Shown here: piece by piece, positions 1 through 4,945 of the stretch
Numbering within the stretch: the first letter of the stretch is position 1
Layout of the letters: each line of letters begins with the position of its first letter
Assembly: GCA_025937075.1 (NCBI GenBank)
Contig: JAICSD010000316.1
Span: 1-5,520 of the forward strand
From: Vicinamibacteria bacterium
GTDB taxonomy: Bacteria > Acidobacteriota > Vicinamibacteria > Vicinamibacterales > 2-12-FULL-66-21
Length of the DNA stretch: 5,520 bases
Direction of reading: 5' to 3'
Translations under genes and position numbers: made by a program
Notes under the pieces: model-generated
What the model saw: only the letters and a program-made list of their open reading frames with translations
The model's database searches: none
Told to the model about the DNA's origin: nothing

Positions 1-264
1 CCGCCCAACATTTTCGCGGAGCTCGCGTCGGCGGCCCAAAAAGGGCCGCCCTACCAGTTCGCGGAGCTCGCGTCGGCGGCCCATAATGGGCCGCCCTACA
101 AGTTCGCGGAGCTCGCGTCGGCGGCCCATAAAGGGCCGCCCTACAAGTTCGCGCAGCTCGCGTCGGCGGCCCATAAGGGCTCCCCTACAAATTCGCGGAA
201 TTCGCGTCGGCGGCCCGTAAAGGGTCGCCCCACTAATTCGCGGCCCGTAAGGGGCCCTCGTTAG
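1..264. repeat. 45-bp tandem repeat array with a GC hairpin in each unit, downstream of ssb
   Basis: Units begin at 13, 58, 103, 148, 192 and 237, all with TTCGCG. Spacing is 45, 45, 45, 44 and 45 bp, and the last copy is shortened to 28 bp. The first three are nearly identical; the fourth has lost a base, the fifth has several substitutions and the sixth lacks the middle of the unit, so the array decays toward ssb. Each intact unit carries GGCGGCCC, a 5-base A/T-rich loop and GGGCCGCC (arms 30-37/43-50, 75-82/88-95, 120-127/133-140), plus a GAGCTC palindrome in units 1-3. The array begins 5 bp past the ssb stop, so ssb readthrough transcripts would carry a series of hairpins. A plus-strand frame stays open from the left edge to a TAG at 262-264, but 45 is a multiple of three and other frames are also long, so coding is not supported. 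Bases 1-12 may belong to a further copy cut by the edge. Confidence 0.93.
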
Positions 265-268
265 ATGA

Positions 269-712
269 TCAGAACGGGATATCGTCGTCGGTGAGTTCGC
301 TCACCGGTTCCCCCATCGGTTCCATGTGTTCGCCGCCGGTCGACGCGGCGCGGCGCTGACCGCCCATCCCGCCGCCACCGCCACCGCCGCCCAGCAGGAC
401 GATGCGATCGCCGCGGATTTCGGTGGTGTAGCGCTTGTTGCCGTCCTTGTCGTCCCACTGACGCGTCTGCAGCCGTCCCTCGACGTAGATCTGCTTGCCT
501 TTGACGAGATACTCGGACAGGCTCTCGGCGGACTTGCCCCAGAGCACGATGCGGTGCCACTCCGTTTTTTCCTGCTTCTGGCCGCCCTTGTCGTTCCACA
601 CCTCGGTGGTCGCCAGGTTCAGCGTTGCCACCGGAGCGCCTCCAGGCGTGTACCGCAGTTCGGCGTCGCGCCCAAGATTGCCTACCAGGATCACCTTGTT
701 CACACTACCCAT
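269..712 (-). CDS. ssb: single-stranded DNA-binding protein SSB
   Basis: Coats single-stranded DNA in replication, recombination and repair, and recruits partner proteins through its acidic C-terminal tip. The 147-residue product has the normal bacterial layout. The OB fold spans about residues 1-107, starting [22 protein letters not shown] and including the [11 protein letters not shown] segment (50-60) with its DNA-stacking Trp. A flexible linker follows, beginning with eight glycines in a row (108-115). The tip is DDDIPF, the canonical partner-binding end. The family usually runs 145-180 residues, so the linker is short. The ATG at 710-712 is set by a good Shine-Dalgarno sequence 8 bases upstream. 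The gap of 112 bp to the cupin gene suggests separate or partly separate expression from the PTS cluster. A nearby ribosomal gene set, common for ssb, is not visible. Identification is firm. Confidence 0.97.
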   Translation of the reverse strand: MGSVNKVILVGNLGRDAELRYTPGGAPVATLNLATTEVWNDKGGQKQEKTEWHRIVLWGKSAESLSEYLVKGKQIYVEGRLQTRQWDDKDGNKRYTTEIRGDRIVLLGGGGGGGGMGGQRRAASTGGEHMEPMGEPVSELTDDDIPF

Positions 713-720
713 CGCTGTCG

Positions 721-727
721 TCCTTTC
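721..727 (-). promoter_or_regulatory. ribosome binding site of ssb
   Basis: On the minus strand this reads GAAAGGA, 8 bases before the ATG at 710-712. It supports the start MGSVNKV as the true N-terminus. Confidence 0.75.
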
Positions 728-733
728 GGTGAG

Positions 734-751
734 CCGCCGCGCCCGCGGCGG
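734..751. other. GC hairpin in the ssb leader
   Basis: A perfect inverted repeat, CCGCCGC (734-740), loop GCCC, GCGGCGG (745-751), lies in the 112-bp gap between the cupin gene and ssb, 22 bases before the ssb start. There is no T-run on either side, so it is not a classical intrinsic terminator. It could act as a leader structure or a transcription pause. The rest of the gap holds two weaker dyads, CCAGTT/AACTGG (773-778/800-805) and CAGGTG/CACCTG (794-799/813-818). The latter could be a weak 3' hairpin for the cupin transcript. No convincing promoter was found. Confidence 0.5.
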
Positions 752-824
752 TGATGAAGAAGCTGCCAGATACCAGTTGCCGGTTTGCCGTTTCAGGTGA
801 ACTGGAACCTCGCACCTGCTGGTT

Positions 825-1178
825 CTACGTCGACTGCCGGCCGTAGCGGTCCTCGAGACGCACCACGTCGTGCAATTCCGGGGTCGACACTTCGAAGATG
901 TCGCAGTCGGTGATCGCGGTCATGCGGTGGACCGTTTTCGGCGACACGTGGACGGCCTGCCCCGGCACCATCTCGCGCGCGACGAGCTGCTCCCCCTCCT
1001 TGATCTCGAACAGCATGCGGCCCGACCAGAGAAAAATCGTTTCGTCCTTCAGATTGTGGTACTGGAGGCTGAGCGCATGACCGGCGTTGACGTGAATCAG
1101 TTTGCCCACGTACCGGTCCGTTTTCGCCCAGTGCAGCTCGTAGCCCCACGGTTTCTCGACTTTCGTGATGTCGTTCAC
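825..1178 (-). CDS. small cupin, mannose-6-phosphate isomerase type II-like
   Basis: A single-domain cupin of 117 residues that resembles the C-terminal isomerase domain of bifunctional mannose-1-phosphate guanylyltransferase/phosphomannose isomerase proteins. Visible family marks are the N-terminal KPWGYE (9-14), cupin motif 1 around [11 protein letters not shown] (37-47, candidate metal ligands His41 and Glu46), cupin motif 2 [13 protein letters not shown] (72-84, His84), and the end segment VRLEDRYGR (106-114), which is typical of this isomerase type. Family knowledge would suggest a metal-bound sugar-phosphate isomerase or sugar-phosphate binding role, but stand-alone short members are poorly characterised and the exact reaction is unknown. 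It follows ptsI by 27 bp on the same strand, so co-transcription with the PTS genes is likely. The start is GTG, chosen because a clear Shine-Dalgarno sequence precedes it and the conserved KPWGYE segment lies just inside. No signal peptide. Confidence 0.85.
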   Translation of the reverse strand: MNDITKVEKPWGYELHWAKTDRYVGKLIHVNAGHALSLQYHNLKDETIFLWSGRMLFEIKEGEQLVAREMVPGQAVHVSPKTVHRMTAITDCDIFEVSTPELHDVVRLEDRYGRQST

Positions 1179-1183
1179 TATGA

Positions 1184-1189
1184 CTCCTT
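1184..1189 (-). promoter_or_regulatory. ribosome binding site fixing the cupin GTG start
   Basis: AAGGAG on the minus strand, 5 bases before the GTG at 1176-1178. No ATG is nearby in frame, so this site decides the start. Confidence 0.75.
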
Positions 1190-1191
1190 GG

Positions 1192-1210
1192 CGTGACAGG
1201 TCAGGTCACG
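1192..1210. other. inverted repeat across the ptsI stop codon
   Basis: CGTGAC (1192-1197), a 7-base loop and GTCACG (1205-1210) form a perfect 6-bp stem. It overlaps the ptsI TGA (1206-1208) and ends two bases short of the cupin Shine-Dalgarno sequence. In the transcript the hairpin would sit between the two genes and could tune cupin translation or protect the 3' end of ptsI. It has no U-run and is too short to call a terminator. Confidence 0.45.
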
Positions 1211-2933
1211 TCCGGGCCGGCGACAGGAATTCCGCCAGCGTTCGTTCGACGTCCGCCGCCGTGGCGGCCTTGAGCGCGCGGCTCGCGAGCCGCGCCGTCT
1301 CGGAAATCCGCATGCCCCGCACGACCTGCTTTGCCAGCGGGATCGCTGCCGGATTCATGCTGAATTCACGGAGACCCAGGCCCGCCAGCAGCGGCAGCAG
1401 CACAGGGTCGGCCGCCATCTCGCCGCACACGGACACGGGCACACCGCGCCGTCGCGCCCCGCGCGCGACGTGGCGGAGCACGCGAAGAATCGCGGGATGC
1501 AGCGGCTCGTACATGCGGGAGACGCGGTCGTCGGTGCGATCGACCGCGAGGCAGTACTGAATCAAATCGTTCGTGCCGATGCTGAAGAAATCCGCCTCTT
1601 CGGCGAGCAGGTCGATCGTCAGCGCGGCCGACGGCACTTCGATCATGATCCCGATCGGAACGTCGGGAACCGAGATGCCCTTCGCGCGCAGCTCCTCCGC
1701 CGCGTGGGCCACGACGGTTTTCGCCGCGCGCAGCTCTTCGATCCCGGTGACGAACGGAAACATGATCCGGAGCGGCCCGTGCATCGCCGCCCGCAGCAGC
1801 GCGCGAAGCTGCGCCTGAAACGGCGCGTCGAACGACAGGCTGAGTCGAAGGCCGCGAAGGCCGAGCGGTGAGCGGCTTCCTTCGGCGTGACCGGGAAGAC
1901 CGAGCTGCGACTCGCTGACGTCGAACGTTCGGACGGTCACGCGGCCGCCGCCCATGCCCTCGATCAACCGCCGATAGACGGCGTATTGCGCCTCTTCGTC
2001 CAGGCTTGCGGCGGATGTACCGGCGAGCAGGAACTCCGATCGGTACAGACCGATCCCCTCCGCGCCCCGTTCCTTCGCCCGCGCGGCTTCTTCGGGGATC
2101 TCGACGTTCGCTTCAATCCGCATGTGCGTGCCGTCGAGCGTGACCGACGGCAGGTTGCGATATCCCGCCAGCGAGTGCTCATACGCCCGCCGCTTCTGCG
2201 AGCGGGCCTCGAGTTCGGCCAGCGCCTCCGGTCCCGGATCCACGAGCACGTCGCCGGACACGCCGTCGACGGCGATCAGCGCTCCGGGTGCGACGACCGC
2301 GCTCGCGTGCCGCAGCCCGGCCACTGCCGGCACGTGCAGCGATCTCGCGAGAATTGCCGTGTGGTACGTCCAGCTCCCGGCGTCGGTGACGAACGCGGCG
2401 AGCCGCTGCCAGTCGAGCTGCGCCACAATCGACGGACTGAGCTCGTCCGCGACGAGGACGAGCGGCCCCTCCAGATCCTTGAAGAGATCAGCCGGATCGC
2501 CGGTGCTCCGCAGGTTCATCTCCAGGCGGCCCACCACGTCCTCGACGTCGCCTTTGCGCTCGCGAAGATACGAATCTTCCACATCGTCGAAGACGGCGCT
2601 GATCTCGTCGAGCGCGCGCCGAAGCGCCGACGGCGCGTTCAGATGTTCATCGCGGATGATCGCCGCCGCGCGGTCGACGAGCATGGGGTCGTCCAGCATG
2701 AGGATCTGCGCGTCGAACATGTAGGCGTGGCCGGCGCCCGATGCCTGCTCGATGCGCGCTTTGATCCGCTGGAGCTGCTCGCGCGCGCGCGCGCGCGCCT
2801 TGTGCAGGCTGGCGAGTTCTGCGTCGACGCGCCGTTCGGGAATCCGGAAACGCAGATCGCGCGCGCCGCGCGTGACCACCAGCGCGCGGCCGATCCCCAC
2901 GCCCGGTGAGACGCCGAGGCCGCTCAGGACCAT
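1206..2933 (-). CDS. ptsI: PTS enzyme I, phosphoenolpyruvate-protein phosphotransferase
   Basis: Cytoplasmic first enzyme of the PTS: it autophosphorylates from PEP on a histidine and passes the phosphate to HPr. The 575-residue product has the usual length of enzyme I. The N-terminal HPr-binding and phosphohistidine domain (about 1-225) contains the active His191 in WTYHTAILARSLHVPAVAGL. The C-terminal PEP-binding barrel (about 260-575) shows GIGLYRSEF (Arg298), VRTFD (Arg335), IMIEVPSAA (Mg ligand Glu432), GTNDLIQY (Asn455, Asp456), VDRTDDRV (Arg466) and the acid/base Cys503 in SVCGEM. All expected catalytic residues are therefore present. One oddity: the segment after RTFD, normally GGDK or close, reads VSESQ here (339-343). 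Residues 46-52 (ARARARE) are encoded by an uninterrupted CG dinucleotide run. The ATG at 2931-2933 lies inside the end of the HPr gene (10-bp overlap) and has a purine-rich AAGGGGA 4 bases upstream (2938-2944), which implies translational coupling. Confidence 0.97.
   Translation of the reverse strand: MVLSGLGVSPGVGIGRALVVTRGARDLRFRIPERRVDAELASLHKARARAREQLQRIKARIEQASGAGHAYMFDAQILMLDDPMLVDRAAAIIRDEHLNAPSALRRALDEISAVFDDVEDSYLRERKGDVEDVVGRLEMNLRSTGDPADLFKDLEGPLVLVADELSPSIVAQLDWQRLAAFVTDAGSWTYHTAILARSLHVPAVAGLRHASAVVAPGALIAVDGVSGDVLVDPGPEALAELEARSQKRRAYEHSLAGYRNLPSVTLDGTHMRIEANVEIPEEAARAKERGAEGIGLYRSEFLLAGTSAASLDEEAQYAVYRRLIEGMGGGRVTVRTFDVSESQLGLPGHAEGSRSPLGLRGLRLSLSFDAPFQAQLRALLRAAMHGPLRIMFPFVTGIEELRAAKTVVAHAAEELRAKGISVPDVPIGIMIEVPSAALTIDLLAEEADFFSIGTNDLIQYCLAVDRTDDRVSRMYEPLHPAILRVLRHVARGARRRGVPVSVCGEMAADPVLLPLLAGLGLREFSMNPAAIPLAKQVVRGMRISETARLASRALKAATAADVERTLAEFLSPART
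2780..2796. repeat. 17-bp alternating CG tract inside ptsI
   Basis: An uninterrupted alternating CG tract of 17 bases, encoding alternating Ala and Arg in a predicted helix of enzyme I (about residues 46-52). Such tracts can slip during replication and can adopt Z-form DNA. A 2-bp slip would frameshift ptsI near its start. Confidence 0.8.
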
Positions 2934-3250
2934 GGCGTCCCCTTGTCCTGCGCGAACGCCGCTCCCGGCACGGCGTCAGCCTGCGCTTCGTCGAATCCAC
3001 GAGTCACGAGATCGCAGAGCGCGCCGAGCGCCTCCGATTCATCGGGGCCGTCGGCCGCGATGCTGATCGCGGTGCCGTGGGACGCTGCAAGCAACAGCAA
3101 ACCCATGATGCTCTTGCCATCCATCTCGCGGCTGCCCCGCGACACGCGGATGCGTGAGGAAAACCGGCCGGCCAGGTGGACGAACTTCGCAGCGGCGCGC
3201 GCGTGCAGGCCGAGCGCGTTCGAAATCGTGACCGTGCATTCGACGCTCAT
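2924..3250 (-). CDS. ptsH: HPr phosphocarrier protein with C-terminal tail
   Basis: Small cytoplasmic phosphocarrier that receives phosphate from enzyme I on a histidine and passes it to EIIA. The catalytic histidine is His16 in ALGLHARAA. The regulatory serine is Ser47 in DGKSIMG (44-50), the site used by HPr kinase/phosphorylase, whose gene lies upstream in this cluster. The HPr fold ends near residue 88 (LVTRGFDE). A further 20 or so residues rich in Ala, Asp and Gln follow, making 108 residues against the usual 85-90. The end of this tail is encoded where the gene overlaps ptsI, so the tail may simply reflect the coupled junction. The ATG (3248-3250) overlaps the EIIA stop by one base (TGATG). 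GGGGAG at 3259-3264 serves as ribosome binding site within the EIIA gene, 8 bases away. Presence of both phosphorylation sites supports a regulated phosphorelay. Confidence 0.96.
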   Translation of the reverse strand: MSVECTVTISNALGLHARAAAKFVHLAGRFSSRIRVSRGSREMDGKSIMGLLLLAASHGTAISIAADGPDESEALGALCDLVTRGFDEAQADAVPGAAFAQDKGTPWS

Positions 3251-3684
3251 CAGCTCTTCTCCCCGCGGAGGAGGTCGGAGGCGACCCAGATCGCATTGCG
3301 GCCGTGCTCGCGCATATCGCGGGCAAGCGTCAGCAGATCCTGCTCGCGCGGCGGACGGGCCAGCTTGATCAACATCGCCAGGTTCACGCCGGTGATGACC
3401 TCCACCCGGCCTGCCTCGAGAAACGTGACGGCGAGGTTGGCCGGGGTGCCGCCGAACATGTCCGACAACAAGAGTACTCCGGCGGGACCGTCCGCCGTAT
3501 CGCCAGCGCTCGTGCGCACCCGCTCGATCGCCTGCGCGATCGCGTCGCGCGCCTGATCGACGTCCTCGTGCCAGCCGATCGACACCGCGGCGAAGGTCGG
3601 CAGGTCTCCGACGATCATCTCGGCGGCATTGAGCAGCTCGGTCGCGAGTTGCCCGTGCGTGATAACGACAACACCCAGTCTCAT
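3250..3684 (-). CDS. PTS mannose-family EIIA domain protein
   Basis: Single-domain EIIA of the mannose/fructose/sorbose family, 144 residues. It accepts phosphate from HPr on His10 in VVVITHGQLA. Other family marks are the LLLSDMFGGTPAN loop (71-83) and GVNLAMLIKL (99-108). In transporters this domain hands phosphate to EIIB, but no EIIB or EIIC gene is visible, so it may act as a regulatory end point like the stand-alone EIIA proteins next to hprK and rapZ in many proteobacteria. The start at the ATG 3682-3684 is chosen because MRLGVVVITHG matches the family N-terminus. There is no recognisable Shine-Dalgarno sequence before it; the upstream bases run straight into the heptamer repeat array. 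The same frame stays open upstream through the array for 106 more codons to an ATG at 4002, but that extension is repeat-derived and has no domain character. The stop overlaps the HPr start. Confidence 0.93.
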   Translation of the reverse strand: MRLGVVVITHGQLATELLNAAEMIVGDLPTFAAVSIGWHEDVDQARDAIAQAIERVRTSAGDTADGPAGVLLLSDMFGGTPANLAVTFLEAGRVEVITGVNLAMLIKLARPPREQDLLTLARDMREHGRNAIWVASDLLRGEKS

Positions 3685-3698
3685 GGCCGCTGCGCGTC

Positions 3699-3853
3699 GG
3701 TGCTCGGTGCTCGGTGCGCGGTGCTCGGTGCGAGTGCTCGGTGCGCGGTGCTCGGTGCAAGTGCGCGGTGCGCGGTGCTCGGTCCGAGTGCGCGGTGCGC
3801 GGTGCGCCGTCCGAGTGCTCGGTGCGCTGTGCGCCATGCGAGCGCTCGGGACG
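3699..3853. repeat. heptamer-based array with a 27-bp higher-order period, before the EIIA start
   Basis: On the plus strand the stretch is built from GGTGCTC and GGTGCGC heptamers. From 3727 on, a fixed pattern of 7+6+7+7 bases recurs: the 13-bp blocks of the GGTGCGA-GTGCTC type begin at 3727, 3754, 3781, 3808 and 3835, exactly 27 bp apart. The copies diverge toward the high-coordinate end. Because 27 is divisible by three, reading frames pass through without stops and would give nine-residue peptide repeats of the ARCAVLGAS type (plus) or RTEHRAPST type (minus). These are taken as by-products rather than proteins. The array ends 14 bp before the EIIA start codon. Confidence 0.92.
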
Positions 3854-3940
3854 ACGTGCCCGTGTTCGCTGCCGGTGCACGGCGGGTCAGACTCGGCAAA
3901 GACTGATCGATTCTCATTCCGACTCTCATCTCCTGGCGCG

Positions 3941-4003
3941 GAGCACGGAGCACTGAGCACCCAGCACCCAGCACCCAGCACCGAGCACCGAGCACCAAGC
4001 ACC
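3941..4003. repeat. nine-unit heptamer array, opposite orientation
   Basis: Nine uninterrupted 7-bp units on the plus strand: GAGCACG, GAGCACT, GAGCACC, three CAGCACC, two GAGCACC and AAGCACC. Variation sits almost wholly in the first and last base of the unit, with AGCAC invariant. The unit is the reverse complement of the GGTGCTC unit of the 3699-3853 array. The period here is a plain 7 bp without the 27-bp super-period. Confidence 0.93.
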
Positions 4004-4023
4004 GCGCGGGCGCCAGCCCGCGC
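4004..4023. other. GC hairpin just downstream of rapZ
   Basis: GCGCGGGC (4004-4011), loop GCCA, GCCCGCGC (4016-4023): a perfect 8-bp all-GC stem, 7 bases past the rapZ stop codon. A direct duplication of CGCCAGCCCG (4011-4020, 4021-4030) overlaps it. There is no T-run after it on the minus strand, so it is not a standard intrinsic terminator. A role in pausing, mRNA 3' protection or partial termination is possible. Confidence 0.55.
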
Positions 4024-4030
4024 CAGCCCG

Positions 4031-4945
4031 CTAGTCCGCGCCGATGTCCCGATGCCGTACCCGCAGCTGCACGCGTTCCAGCTTCGCCAGCCCCTTCTTC
4101 AGCGCTTCCGCAATCATGACCGAACGATGGCGTCCGCCCGTGCATCCGATTCCGATCGTCAGGTACGTCTTGCCTTCCGCGACGTATTGAGGGATGAGGA
4201 ACTGCAGCAGGTTGATCGTCCGATCCAGGAATTCGTGCGTCGCCGATGCCTTCTCGAGGAACTGCCGCACTTCCCTGTCGCGACCCGTGTGCGGCCGGAG
4301 GCCGGGCACGAAGTGCGGGTTCGGCAGAAAGCGCACGTCGAACAGCAGATCCGAGTCCACCGGGATCCCGTGCTTGAAGCCGAAGCTCAGGATCGTGACG
4401 ACGAGATTCGCATCCGGCGCGTGCCCGGCCTGCACGTTCCGGAACGCGTGGCGCAGCTCGTGGACCGTCAGCTTCGACGTGTCCACGACGTGATCGGCGA
4501 TCCGGCGCAGCGGCTTCATCCGCTCGCGCTCCTCGCGGATGCCCTCGATCGCGGACCGGTCGGGCGCGAGCGGGTGCGGCCGGCGCGTTTCGCTGAAACG
4601 GCGTACGAGCGCGTCATCCTGCGCGTCCAGAAAGATCAGCACAGGATTCAGATTGCGCATCCGCTTGAGGCGATGAAGGACTTTCGGGAGCTCGTCGAGC
4701 ATCCGCCCTTCGCGCACGTCGACGACGACGGCCGCGCGCGCGATCTCCGTTCCCGCACGAAGCGTGAGCTCCGCGAGCATCGGCAGGAGCGCCACCGGCA
4801 GGTTGTCGACGCAGAAATACCCGAGGTCTTCGAGCGCGCGAATCGCCTGAGACTTCCCGGAGCCCGACAGCCCGGTCAGGACCACGAACCGCGACGATAC
4901 CGCCGTGCGCGCGGCGCGGCGCGCCGCGTGCCGTTTCTCGCGCAT
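4031..4945 (-). CDS. rapZ: RapZ, P-loop RNase adapter family protein
   Basis: P-loop NTP-binding protein of the RapZ (formerly YvcJ/YhbJ) family. In E. coli RapZ senses glucosamine-6-phosphate and targets the small RNA GlmZ to RNase E; outside enterobacteria the targets are mostly unknown. The 304-residue product has the Walker A motif GLSGSGKS (25-32), YFCVDNLP (43-50), a Walker B-like LIFLDA (103-108), RRPHPL (121-126), LSFGFKHG followed by PVDSDLLFDVRFLPNP (187-210), and the C-terminal signature GCTGGRHRSV (267-276). The N-terminus is about 16 residues longer than in E. coli and rich in Arg and Ala. The ATG at 4943-4945 overlaps the hprK stop by one base (TGATG), with GGAGAGGA 6 bases upstream (4952-4959). 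The frame stays open far upstream inside hprK, but the family N-terminus and the ribosome binding site fix the start here. Followed by the repeat-filled gap. Confidence 0.95.
   Translation of the reverse strand: MREKRHAARRAARTAVSSRFVVLTGLSGSGKSQAIRALEDLGYFCVDNLPVALLPMLAELTLRAGTEIARAAVVVDVREGRMLDELPKVLHRLKRMRNLNPVLIFLDAQDDALVRRFSETRRPHPLAPDRSAIEGIREERERMKPLRRIADHVVDTSKLTVHELRHAFRNVQAGHAPDANLVVTILSFGFKHGIPVDSDLLFDVRFLPNPHFVPGLRPHTGRDREVRQFLEKASATHEFLDRTINLLQFLIPQYVAEGKTYLTIGIGCTGGRHRSVMIAEALKKGLAKLERVQLRVRHRDIGAD

Larger units (their letters stand above)
3685..4030. other. 346-bp repeat-filled gap between rapZ and the EIIA gene
   Basis: The only large gap in the hprK-rapZ-EIIA-HPr-ptsI cluster. 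It holds the 27-bp-period array (3699-3853), a spacer of about 87 bp with no recognised content (3854-3940), a second heptamer array in the opposite orientation (3941-4003) and a GC hairpin beside the rapZ stop. A perfect 19-bp inverted repeat links the arrays: GGTGCTCGGTGCTCGGTGC at 3699-3717 and its complement at 3978-3996. No promoter or gene was recognised. A transcript through this gap could fold into a long imperfect hairpin ending just before the EIIA start. Confidence 0.8.

Noticed and set aside
1..264. CRISPR array
   Set aside because: The whole 45-bp unit repeats with no variable spacers between copies, so it is a tandem repeat.
713..824. Sigma-70-type promoter for ssb (TATCTG with a weak upstream hexamer on the minus strand)
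   Set aside because: The -35 match is poor and a chance match is likely. Kept only as a possibility, since ssb probably has its own promoter somewhere here.
1887..2909. 340-codon plus-strand open frame opposite ptsI
   Set aside because: Antisense shadow of enzyme I; Arg/His/Asp-rich composition typical of the complement of GC-rich coding DNA, with no motif.
3250..4002. EIIA protein extended N-terminally to 250 residues
   Set aside because: The extra 106 residues are translated heptamer repeats and spacer. The family N-terminus fits the ATG at 3684 exactly.
4004..4023. Intrinsic terminator after rapZ
   Set aside because: The stem is good but no U-run follows it on the minus strand, so it is listed only as a hairpin.
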